Of a DNA stretch of 64,000 nucleotides, positions 54,258 through 62,475 are shown piece after piece (the first letter of the stretch is position 1; every line of letters begins with the position of its first letter). The translations under genes and the position numbers were made by a program. Source of the stretch: Schizochytrium sp. CCTCC M209059 (lineage: Eukaryota > Sar > Bigyra > Thraustochytrida > Thraustochytriidae); NCBI GenBank assembly GCA_000818945.1, contig KN805409.1, forward strand, positions 93,810-157,809, in the 5' to 3' direction. Under the pieces are notes generated by a model. It ran no database searches. It was not told the origin of the DNA and saw only the letters and a list, made by a program, of their open reading frames with translations.

Positions 54258-57059
54258 ATGAGCCCTCTGCGCTCCGTGCTGGCCGTGGCCGCCGTCCTCG
54301 TGGCCTCCGCCACGGGCCAAGTTGTTGATGGTGACGGCTCTGATTGGATGGCCAGCCAGCGCGTTCTCCCGGGCTTCTACGAGATCCAAGACAACGCACA
54401 GTATGCCGAGCTCTACGCGTCGTACAATGATGAAAGCGACTCATGGCTCTTCCTCGCGCGGCCTCAGGCCGTTGGCGATGGCGAGTTCATCGAAGCCCAT
54501 ATTTACTTCAACACCGACGGCAACATGACCTCGGGATACACGGGCGCCGCCTCGTACACCATGCCCACCACAGGCTCGGATGCCTACGTTCGCATCGTGA
54601 TGGACTGGAACTCGCCCAAGCTGCTGAGTTCTGTTGGACTCTACACGGGCTGCTCTGCCGCGCAGAGCACTTGCTCAACGGCAATCAACTCCACCATTTC
54701 CAGCGCCTACATTCCCCTCACGGCCTCTGTCATGCCTGGCGCCGTCGAATTCGAGGTGTCCATGGCTCAGCTTATCGCTGCCGGCGTGCCCGTCTCCACC
54801 GACCGCGATCTGGGCGTTGCAGCAAACTTCATCCAATCCGTTGGCGGCGACTGGATCAGCCAGCTCCAGCCCGAGTACCTGCTCAACTTTGCGCCCGTCA
54901 TCAAGGGCATCGATGCCGAGCCCGCTTGCACCTACACCCCGAACAAGGCCGCCGTACTCTTTTCTCTGGACGCCCAGAACCTCCTTTTCCAGGACAAGGC
55001 CTACCGCCAACTCTTCATGTCCATGCAGAGCCAGCTGATGCAGGCCGGCCTCCCGTACGATCGCATCACCCTTGATGACATTCTCAATGTCGAGGAGTCC
55101 TGCAAGTACAAGGTTATTGTTGTTCCTTACTTTGCCTGGATCGACCCCGACCTTACCTTTGAGATTCGCAAGGCCTTTGTGCGCCTTGTCCATCTTCACA
55201 AGGTTGGTCTCGTGGGCATTGGCGACTTTGCCACCAACGCTCTCGATCGCTCTGTTATCGCTGGTGACCCTTACTTTACTCTCAACTTGCTCTTTGGTCT
55301 CGAAGATGCAAGCCCCGTCTACGCATCGACCACCTCGACCAAAATTATCGTCGCAAACAACACGCTTTCCATCCTCGCTGACAAGGAAGTTGGTGACGAA
55401 CTCTTTGACGAAAGCACGGCAGGCACCTTCACCAACATGTACCAAAAGTTTTCTCGCACGGCTTTCGATGTCACCACGGTGGCCACGCAGGAACTCGTCA
55501 TTACCGGCACGGGTACCGTCACCTATGACTCCATCCTCGCCACCGAATGCGTTTCCAACATGTTCGGCAAGACCAGCGGCCGCACTGTGCACTTTTCTAC
55601 CCTCGAGGTGGCCGCCAACCGCGACCTCGTCTGGCGCGCTATCGCCTGGGCCGTCGCTGCGGACGGCCTCACGGTCGGCGTACAGCTCACGCGCCAGGAC
55701 CTCATTCTTGCGGCACGTAATGACATGGACCAGAGCCAATACTACTCGCAGGCTATCATCCTCGAGACCGCGCTTCTTCCCCGCATCATTGAGCCCTGGT
55801 ATGGCAACTACAGCTTTGTCTGCTCGTACTACATTAATCTTGGCAACGACGTCGATGAAGAGGAGTACACGGACTGGACCTGGGCCAAGCCGCTCTACGA
55901 TCAATACATTGCTCTCGAGAACGAGATCGGAACGCACTCTTTCACTCACCCCGATGACATCAATACGCTCACTGATGCCGAGCTCGAATTCCAGTTCAAA
56001 ACCGCCAAGGAGTACACTATGGGCAACATGTCTCTCTCGCGCCTTGCTTCGGCGCAGCCTGGTGCCACCGAGTCGCTCGCTACGCTCATCAAGCTCGAGC
56101 CCTACTTTAACGACACCTACTTTTCTGGCGGCTATGCTGGCCAGGGCGCCGGCTACCCGGGCTGCTTTGGTTACATTGACGCTGTGAGCGACATGGTCTA
56201 CATGGCCCCTAACATGTACTTTGACTTTACGGCGATTGAGTTTCTCAAGTGGACGCCCGAGGCAACCACTGCCTTTTGGTTTGACCAGCTCGACAACGCC
56301 ACCGAAAACGCCAAAATGGCCATCATGCACTTTCCTGTCCACGACTACGCCCTGGTTGACTGGAACGATGATAGCTACACCTTTGACAAAGGCCTTTACC
56401 CGTCCACCTTGATCGAGCCCGTCATCGCCAAGGCATACAACATGGGCGCCGAGTTTGTCACGGGCATGGGTCTTTCGGACCGCATTCGCACGTTTACCGC
56501 GACCTCGATCGAAGTCACTGACGAGGGTAACGATACCTACTTGGCCACGATCTCCTCCACGGGTGGCTCGCTTGGTGCCATGGCGGTCTCTGTTCTTCAG
56601 GACGGCAGCAAGGTCATTGACAGCGTCGAGGACTGGCCTGCGTACACGTCGTCGCGTATCTTCCTACCGACGAATGGTGGCTCCTTCCGCTTCACCCTGG
56701 CCGATACCGCGAGCGCAACTTCGCAGGCGCACATTACCAAGCTCGCGATGCGCATGGAACTCGAGACTGTCTCGTCTACGAGTGCCACCGATATCAGCTT
56801 TACTGTCACTGGCAGCGGCAAGGTCGAGGTGACCATGCCCTCGGGTACTGCGAGCTCGATGCAGTACACTGGTGCCGATAGCGCTAGCGTCGAAGGCGAT
56901 GTCGTCACGCTCGTCTTCAGCACCATTGGCACCCACACGGCTACGCTAGGCCAGAACGTGGACTCTGGCAAGGATCTTGAGCTCGGAACTCCGGAGCCTA
57001 CGCCGTTCCCCACGGCGCCGACCCCAGCTCCCACGAAGCAGCCCACGTGCGGCGAGTAA
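54258..57059 (+). CDS. Secreted polysaccharide deacetylase-like protein (Agd3/PelA-type layout)
   Basis: 933 residues from ATG at 54258 with a signal peptide (MSPLRSVLAVAAVLVASATG). After it come a beta-sandwich-like N-terminal domain (about 22-215, possibly carbohydrate-binding), a Rossmann/GATase-like region (about 228-470; AVLFSLDAQNLLFQDKAYRQ, KVIVVPYFAWI) and a NodB-like region with D489-x-D491, H560-SFT-H564 and H691-x3-H695. It shares clear blocks with the paralogue at 46216-49125: MSMQxQxMQAG, YYINLGN, AKPLY, G[ST]HSFTHP and GNMSLxRxxxAQPG. The C-terminus is a Pro/Thr linker (PEPTPFPTAPTPAPTK), typical of wall-linked secreted proteins. Likely removes acetyl groups from an extracellular amino-sugar polymer; the substrate is not shown. 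Confidence 0.82.
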   Translation: MSPLRSVLAVAAVLVASATGQVVDGDGSDWMASQRVLPGFYEIQDNAQYAELYASYNDESDSWLFLARPQAVGDGEFIEAHIYFNTDGNMTSGYTGAASYTMPTTGSDAYVRIVMDWNSPKLLSSVGLYTGCSAAQSTCSTAINSTISSAYIPLTASVMPGAVEFEVSMAQLIAAGVPVSTDRDLGVAANFIQSVGGDWISQLQPEYLLNFAPVIKGIDAEPACTYTPNKAAVLFSLDAQNLLFQDKAYRQLFMSMQSQLMQAGLPYDRITLDDILNVEESCKYKVIVVPYFAWIDPDLTFEIRKAFVRLVHLHKVGLVGIGDFATNALDRSVIAGDPYFTLNLLFGLEDASPVYASTTSTKIIVANNTLSILADKEVGDELFDESTAGTFTNMYQKFSRTAFDVTTVATQELVITGTGTVTYDSILATECVSNMFGKTSGRTVHFSTLEVAANRDLVWRAIAWAVAADGLTVGVQLTRQDLILAARNDMDQSQYYSQAIILETALLPRIIEPWYGNYSFVCSYYINLGNDVDEEEYTDWTWAKPLYDQYIALENEIGTHSFTHPDDINTLTDAELEFQFKTAKEYTMGNMSLSRLASAQPGATESLATLIKLEPYFNDTYFSGGYAGQGAGYPGCFGYIDAVSDMVYMAPNMYFDFTAIEFLKWTPEATTAFWFDQLDNATENAKMAIMHFPVHDYALVDWNDDSYTFDKGLYPSTLIEPVIAKAYNMGAEFVTGMGLSDRIRTFTATSIEVTDEGNDTYLATISSTGGSLGAMAVSVLQDGSKVIDSVEDWPAYTSSRIFLPTNGGSFRFTLADTASATSQAHITKLAMRMELETVSSTSATDISFTVTGSGKVEVTMPSGTASSMQYTGADSASVEGDVVTLVFSTIGTHTATLGQNVDSGKDLELGTPEPTPFPTAPTPAPTKQPTCGE

Positions 57060-57388
57060 GCGAGAACACCCACCCACTCCTCTTTTGTCTTTGATACTTC
57101 TAGTAGTTCGCTTGCAATTTACTACTACCACCTACCTCCCAAAACATGTTTTGTTTGTGCACTCTTGCTTTCTTCATCATCTTGCAGTCCTTTTACAGGT
57201 CCCAGGAGGCAACGATAGTCAGAAATTGGTTCCCTCACATTTTGCTTGCCCTTTCTCTCCAAGATTGCCTAGGCCTACTTCTCAATTGATCATGTGATTC
57301 ATGATTTTATGCAGGTCGAACGATATAAAGCTAACATACATTTTGTGTTTCGTTTTCGTTTTCGTATAGTATAGTATAAGATCTCTAC
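57060..57388. other. Convergent 3' intergenic region
   Basis: About 330 A/T-richer bases between stops; includes tatagtatagtataag near 57366. No gene seen. Confidence 0.5.
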
Positions 57389-57925
57389 CTACACATGCTG
57401 CGTGGGCACTTCTTCAGGCGAAGCACATGCGCGATTGAGGTTGACATCGACGACCTTGAGCTTGTTTCCTGTAGGACGAGCGACGACCTTTGGGGCCGCG
57501 GCGCTTCGGCGTACGCAGCGCATGATCGCTGCGCAGAGTACGGCAAAGAGCACGCCACTTACAGCAAAGACGACAGTCTGTGCGTCTACGGCTTGACTGT
57601 GAGCTTCGTCAGCATCAGCGCCACTTGCAAGCGGCTTGTTTGAACACGCAGCGATCGAATCTACGCAGCTTGAGGTGACCTCGTCGAGGATTTTATCTGA
57701 TGGGCAAAAGCATCCAGATTTGCACATTTTAATGCACATCGTCTGTTCACCATAATTGTCGCAAGTTGTTGGGCAAGGTGTGCCGCATTGCCGAAAAACG
57801 AACCCCTCGGGGCAGGTGACTTCAGCTTGCTCAATTGCAGGCGCTGCGTATACGTCTGAGCTCTGTGCTGCGAGCACCACGCTCACGAGCGCTATGCCAC
57901 GCGCCCACGCTACTGTTCCGAGCAT
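57389..57925 (-). CDS. TIL-domain (trypsin-inhibitor-like) single-pass membrane protein
   Basis: 178 residues from ATG at 57925-57923. A signal peptide (about 1-28) precedes one cysteine-rich module at about 38-94 with ten cysteines (38, 47, 51, 55, 64, 68, 72, 74, 87, 94), spaced as in trypsin-inhibitor-like (TIL) domains: CPEGFVFRQCGTPCPTTC then CIKMCKSGCFCP. One transmembrane helix (about 117-136) and a basic cytosolic tail follow. TIL modules inhibit serine proteases or serve as structural units in mucins; a membrane-bound form suggests a surface role. It converges on the secreted deacetylase-like gene. Confidence 0.85.
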   Translation of the reverse strand: MLGTVAWARGIALVSVVLAAQSSDVYAAPAIEQAEVTCPEGFVFRQCGTPCPTTCDNYGEQTMCIKMCKSGCFCPSDKILDEVTSSCVDSIAACSNKPLASGADADEAHSQAVDAQTVVFAVSGVLFAVLCAAIMRCVRRSAAAPKVVARPTGNKLKVVDVNLNRACASPEEVPTQHV

Positions 57926-58203
57926 CTTTTTCTCGATCTTCCCCACGTACGTAGCAAAAGCGAGATTGTCTTTTGCCTTTCTCCCTTCTCGCGGTCAGCC
58001 AGCAAGCATGTGAGCGCGGCCGCCCGATCGATCGCAGAGCCGTTTCGCAAGTGAGCAAGAAGGGAAGCGAAAGTTAGTTATTGTTTGTAAAGTTTTTCTC
58101 TTTTCATTTTTTTGTCGTGAAAAGCGATACTCACTGCCAGGTAGGGAAGCAAGCAAGCAAGCAAGGTGCCTCAGCACTTTTCACGGAGTCCTACAGCTAT
58201 CCA

Positions 58204-58262
58204 TTTCTTTTCTTTTCTTTTCTTTTCTTTTCTTTTCTTTTCCTTTCCTTTCCTTTCCTTTC
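58204..58262. repeat. (TTTTC)n microsatellite
   Basis: About 11 five-base units, the last ones as tttcc. Confidence 0.9.
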
Positions 58263-58616
58263 CATTCCATTTTTCACTATTGTCATTCAAGGCACCGGCG
58301 ACGAACAGACTGATTCATTGAATCCTCGACAGGCACAGCGCCAGCCAATATCAGTCATGTAGGTTTTGGCTTTTCTTGCATAGCATGGACTCCGCTCCTC
58401 TTCTCGGGCGATAAGTCGACGGCGAACCCAACGCCTATAATTTTTTCTGCCGCCCGACTTGTTTTGGTATTGGTGATCAACAATGATGAAGAAAGAAAAA
58501 AAAACGAAGGACCGGGAGGAGAGAGGAAGACCCTGGCAGGAGCCACGCGCCCGCGCGTAGAGCTCGATAGCGGCGCTTGCGCGGCGGTCGCGGAGGCGCG
58601 GGAGGCGCGAGGGCCG

Positions 58617-58617
<1 letters not shown>

Positions 58618-58652
<35 letters not shown>

Positions 58653-58654
58653 CA
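58618..58654. repeat. (AGGC)n microsatellite
   Basis: Nine copies of aggc. Confidence 0.9.
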
Positions 58655-58923
58655 CGCAAGCAGACCAGGGCGGTAGCGGCGTCTGCGCCCGCCTCCACGG
58701 GCCAGAGCCAAAACAACGTCCGCGTGACCCGAACTGCGTGCGCGCAAACCGCTGGCGAAGAAAGCGTCCTCGCACGACGCGCCGCTGCTCGTACGCGTGC
58801 GTCACGAGGAGGGGAAAGTTGACGAGAGGGGCCAAAAACAAGAGGACAACGAAGCTGTGGCTTTGGCCAAAAACCTGGCCTTGGACCCTCTGCCTGAGCT
58901 AGAGCAAGGAGCTCAGCAGCGAG

Positions 58924-60399
58924 ATGGACGCCTTTAAGCCGACGCGAAAGCTCCCCGCGGACTACACGATCATCAAGAGACGCGAGGGCGAGCAGCGCAG
59001 GGCACACCTCGAGGCCGGTATTCGGCAAGTAGACCGCTTCACAGATCTCGCGAAATGGGAGCAAAAATCCGAAGCAGCCATGGCACGTCAGCGCGTGCGT
59101 GCCGGCATGCAGCAGCGTCTCGCTGCGCATGAGCAAAATCTGGACCGACGACGGCGCGCGCTCGCAGATCTTTTGCAACGCGAGCGCGAACAGCTCGAGG
59201 AGGAATTCCGCAACAGCTTTGAGACCCCCGAGCAGCGTCGCGTGCGCATGGCAGCGCGCGCCAAACAGCTCAAGGACGACCGCGAAGCGAAGCGACAGGC
59301 GCTCGCCAAAAAGTGCCTCGAGCAACGGGACCGCCTCGCCCAAGACGAGATGCGATTTCAGCAGTCCAAGATGCGCACACTCAAGGTCACACGCGATCGC
59401 GGCGTCCAGCTCGATGAACGACGTGCCAGAGAAGAGGCGCGTGCTCGCGAGGACGAAGAGTTCGCGCGCGAGTGGCACGCCAGTATTGAGGTAAAGCGGG
59501 CTCGCGAGGAGCGCGAGCGCCGCGAGGCCGCGGCGCGCAACGAAGAGATGCGCACTATGCTCGACTCCCAGGTCCAGGAACTACGAAAGCGGCGACAGGC
59601 AGAGGTCGACGAGCTCGAGGCGAGGCGTGCCCAGTGGCGCGCACAGTGGCGGGCCGAGGAGGATGAAGAGCGCGAGGCTGCGATTCGCCGCGAGGAGGAG
59701 CAGCGATTGGCGCGCATTGCCGTTCAGCAAGAGAACCTGGACCGGGCGATGAAGCGCGCCGCCGAGGCGGAGGCAGAGCAACGTCTCGACAAATACCTCT
59801 TGAACCAGCAACTGGAGGGTGACCGCAAGGCCGCCGAGAATGAGCGCGCCAAGCAGGCGGAGATGCGCAAGGCTTCCCAGGACTACCAGGCCCATCTTCG
59901 CGAGCTGGCCATCCGCGAAGCACGCGACGAGAGCGACTTGGAACGCATTCGGCAAGAGGAGTCCGAAAAGGTATGGCTCAAGCGCGAGGCGCAGTGGTCC
60001 GCCGACGCCGAAGCGCGCGCACGTCTCATGAAAGAGGTTGACGAGACGCGGCAGCGGCAGATTGCCGAGCGACAGAACCAGGCGCTCGAGGAGCGTCTTG
60101 CAGACGAAGACTACATTGCTCGTCAGCGCAAGCTCGACGAGGAAGCTAATGAGCGCCACCGTCAGCACCAGCGCGAAGAGCGCGGGCGCCGTATGCTCAA
60201 CCAGGATCTGCTTCGCGCGCAGATTGACGAAAAGGCGCGTCTTGCCGCTATTGGGCGCCAGCGCGAGCTTCTCATTGATCAGCGGGCCGCCCGCTACACG
60301 GAGGAGTTCAACAAGAAGATTGAAAAGCTCCGCGAGGAGGCAACCGCTGACGCCGATTTGCTTGAGAACTTCCCTCGCCGCACCTTTGAGTGGACTTAG
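58924..60399 (+). CDS. CFAP53: CFAP53-like axonemal coiled-coil protein (TPH domain)
   Basis: 491 residues from ATG at 58924. Almost the whole protein is one highly charged helix of Arg, Glu, Ala and Gln, matching a trichohyalin/plectin-homology (TPH) domain. Its size is close to CFAP53/CCDC11 (about 510 residues in animals), which lines the inside of ciliary doublet microtubules and helps anchor dynein arms. A short non-helical start (MDAFKPTRKLPADYTIIKRR) and end (LLENFPRRTFEWT) look specific rather than repetitive and support a defined orthologue. Other TPH proteins (CFAP45, MNS1) are alternatives. Thraustochytrid zoospores are flagellate, so an axonemal protein is expected. Confidence 0.7.
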   Translation: MDAFKPTRKLPADYTIIKRREGEQRRAHLEAGIRQVDRFTDLAKWEQKSEAAMARQRVRAGMQQRLAAHEQNLDRRRRALADLLQREREQLEEEFRNSFETPEQRRVRMAARAKQLKDDREAKRQALAKKCLEQRDRLAQDEMRFQQSKMRTLKVTRDRGVQLDERRAREEARAREDEEFAREWHASIEVKRAREERERREAAARNEEMRTMLDSQVQELRKRRQAEVDELEARRAQWRAQWRAEEDEEREAAIRREEEQRLARIAVQQENLDRAMKRAAEAEAEQRLDKYLLNQQLEGDRKAAENERAKQAEMRKASQDYQAHLRELAIREARDESDLERIRQEESEKVWLKREAQWSADAEARARLMKEVDETRQRQIAERQNQALEERLADEDYIARQRKLDEEANERHRQHQREERGRRMLNQDLLRAQIDEKARLAAIGRQRELLIDQRAARYTEEFNKKIEKLREEATADADLLENFPRRTFEWT

Positions 60400-61143
60400 T
60401 GGCCTCGCCCGTTTGCCTGAGTATACATCCCATGTTCTTTTGTGTGATCCTGTTGATTTTCTTTCTTGATCTCGCATGCGTTCGCATCCTGCGCTTGGCG
60501 GACAATGTGATGCGACCAGGTTACGGGCTGGCTGGTATGGTGTCCCTCGTCTCCGTCTCCTAAAAATGGATTTTCAGTCGACTCACTTACCTCTTGACCT
60601 TTTGTTGTTGTTCTTTCGCCTAGCAGGCCACGATCTGCACTCCACTTCGACCAGCTTACTACGTACGTACATTTGCTAGCCCTTTCTTAGCCAACGCCGT
60701 AACGTAACTACAGCTAGCTAACCTAGCCCCTGCCTGCAGCCAGGCGACTAAACCTACGCCGACTCAGAAAGAAATAACAGGAAAAGGGGAAAAATGAAAA
60801 GATATTTTCCTCCTGTTTTTTCCGACAAAAATCAAATCCAGAAAAGCGCCAGCAGCACCGCGACAGCAGGCAGGCGCATCCACGTCCGGGCGCTCCCCTC
60901 CCCGCGCTCCGCGCCTGCATCCTCGCGCGCGCGCCGCTCGTGCCTTCCTGCCTCCCCGCCCGTCTGCCCGCCTGCGTACCCGCCCTCCCGCGTCGCCGCC
61001 TAGGGAGCGGCGGGCGCTGGGTCGCATTTCGGCGTCCCGAGTCCGCGCAGGATTCATCTGCCCGTCTCGGTCGTCCCAAGCAAGCAAGCAGGCACGCGAA
61101 GAGCGACCTCGCGAAGAGCGACCTCGCGAGCGTCGCGCGCACG
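60400..61143. other. Intergenic region between tandem CFAP53-like and PDCD4-like genes
   Basis: About 745 bases. The downstream frame is open to a GTG at 60940 but has no ATG before 61144. The leader ends with aagcaagcaagcagg and a duplicated gcgaagagcgacctc at 61095-61125. Confidence 0.5.
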
Positions 61144-62475
61144 ATGCAGATGGGCAGCGCGACCCGCGCGGCCCTGCAGAAGGCGCACGCGAACCGCGCG
61201 AGCAAGCCGTCCGGCGGCGCGAGCGGCATCGCGGGCGCGGGCGGCGGCGGCGGCGTGGGCGGCGTGGGCAAAGTGCCGGTAGCGAGGCACGACCGCGCGG
61301 GGCTCAAGGGCAAGCGCGGGTGGGCCAAGAAGGGCGGCGGCGGCCACAGCAAGTACACGTGGGGCAAGCCGGGCGATGAGCTGGGCGTGGAACCGGCCAT
61401 CAACAAGAACGACCCGAACTATGACAGCTTCGACGAGCAGGGCGAGGAGGATGCCATCTTTTCGATCCTGGACCACCACCAGGCCATGGCCCAAAAGGCG
61501 GGCATCAGCCTGCAGGGCCTGCAGGGCGGCGGACATCTCTTTGGCGCGCCGCCTTCGCAGTCGTCCCTTGAGGCGCAGCAACTGCCCGCCAAGATGCCCC
61601 TTGCCGACTTCAAGGTCAAGAGCGTGTCCATTGTCGCCGAGTACCTTTCGAGCGAGGACATTGATGATCTGAAGAAGTCCGTCGTGGAGCTGCACAGCTC
61701 CATGCTCCTGTATGAATTTGTGCGCCGTGCCGTGACCCTTGGCATGGAGCGCAAAGCGCGCGAGCGCGAGCTCGTCTCGGTGGCGCTCTCGGAGCTGCAC
61801 GGGTCGCGCATTCTCTCGGCAGCCCAAGTTGCCAAGGGCTTTGAGCGGCTTTTTGAGCTCATCGACGACCTCAGCCTCGACATCCCGAACGCGAAAAAGT
61901 TTCTCAGTCAGTTTGTCGCTCGCGCCGTGGCGGACGAGATCCTGCCGCCCTCGTTCCTCAACGACCCGCTCATCCAGCACATTGGCGCCGAGGTCGTGGA
62001 GAATGCCAAGATTTTGCTCTCCATCAAGCATGGCCTCGTGCGTCTCGAGCACGTTTGGGGCCCGACTTCGCGGGCCTCTGTCTCGGAGCTCAAGCATGAG
62101 ATCAAGATGCTTCTCGAGGAGTTTACGAGCTCGAGCGACATCGACGAGGCTTGCAACCTTGTGAAGCGTCTCAATGTGGGTCACTTTCACCACGAGGTCG
62201 TCAAGCGTGCCGTGGTGATCAGTCTCGACTGTCGCGAGCGCGAGCAGGCCATGATGTCGTCGCTGTTGGCGGAGCTCAGCTCGCGGGAGATTATTTCCGA
62301 AAAGCAGATGGAGATTGGCTTTCGTCGTCTCTTTCAGGCTCTTCCGGACTTGGAGCTCGACGCCCCTGGCGCCGCCAAGATCCTCGACGTCTTTTTGCAC
62401 CAGGCCGTGCAGGACCGCTGCATTTCTCAGGCCGCTGCGGACTCGATTCGGGGCCAGTATCCGAACGGCAAGTAA
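61144..62475 (+). CDS. PDCD4: PDCD4-like protein with two MA3 domains
   Basis: 443 residues from ATG at 61144 (a second ATG at 61150 is equally possible). The N-terminus is basic and Gly-rich, then carries the PDCD4 marker region KYTWGKPGDELGVEPAINKN continuing DPNYDS (70-95). Two MA3 domains follow at about 156-275 and 315-435, with matching helices (ELHSSMLLYEFVRRAVTLGM and FHHEVVKRAVVISLD). MA3 domains bind the helicase eIF4A and block cap-dependent translation. The order and the N-terminal motif point to PDCD4 rather than eIF4G. Plants and protists have longer four-MA3 forms; this one has the two-domain animal-like plan. Confidence 0.93.
   Translation: MQMGSATRAALQKAHANRASKPSGGASGIAGAGGGGGVGGVGKVPVARHDRAGLKGKRGWAKKGGGGHSKYTWGKPGDELGVEPAINKNDPNYDSFDEQGEEDAIFSILDHHQAMAQKAGISLQGLQGGGHLFGAPPSQSSLEAQQLPAKMPLADFKVKSVSIVAEYLSSEDIDDLKKSVVELHSSMLLYEFVRRAVTLGMERKARERELVSVALSELHGSRILSAAQVAKGFERLFELIDDLSLDIPNAKKFLSQFVARAVADEILPPSFLNDPLIQHIGAEVVENAKILLSIKHGLVRLEHVWGPTSRASVSELKHEIKMLLEEFTSSSDIDEACNLVKRLNVGHFHHEVVKRAVVISLDCREREQAMMSSLLAELSSREIISEKQMEIGFRRLFQALPDLELDAPGAAKILDVFLHQAVQDRCISQAAADSIRGQYPNGK

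Larger units (their letters stand above)
57926..58923. promoter_or_regulatory. 1 kb divergent intergenic region with microsatellites
   Basis: Contains (AAGC)n at about 58148-58164, (TTTTC)n at 58204-58262 and (AGGC)n at 58618-58654. Promoters of the TIL gene and the CFAP53-like gene must lie here. No gene seen. Confidence 0.5.

Noticed and set aside
54675..56342. 555-codon open frame on the minus strand
   Set aside because: It lies wholly antisense to the secreted deacetylase-like gene. GC-rich codon use often leaves the opposite strand open, and the translation is rich in Val/Gly/Glu with no domain.
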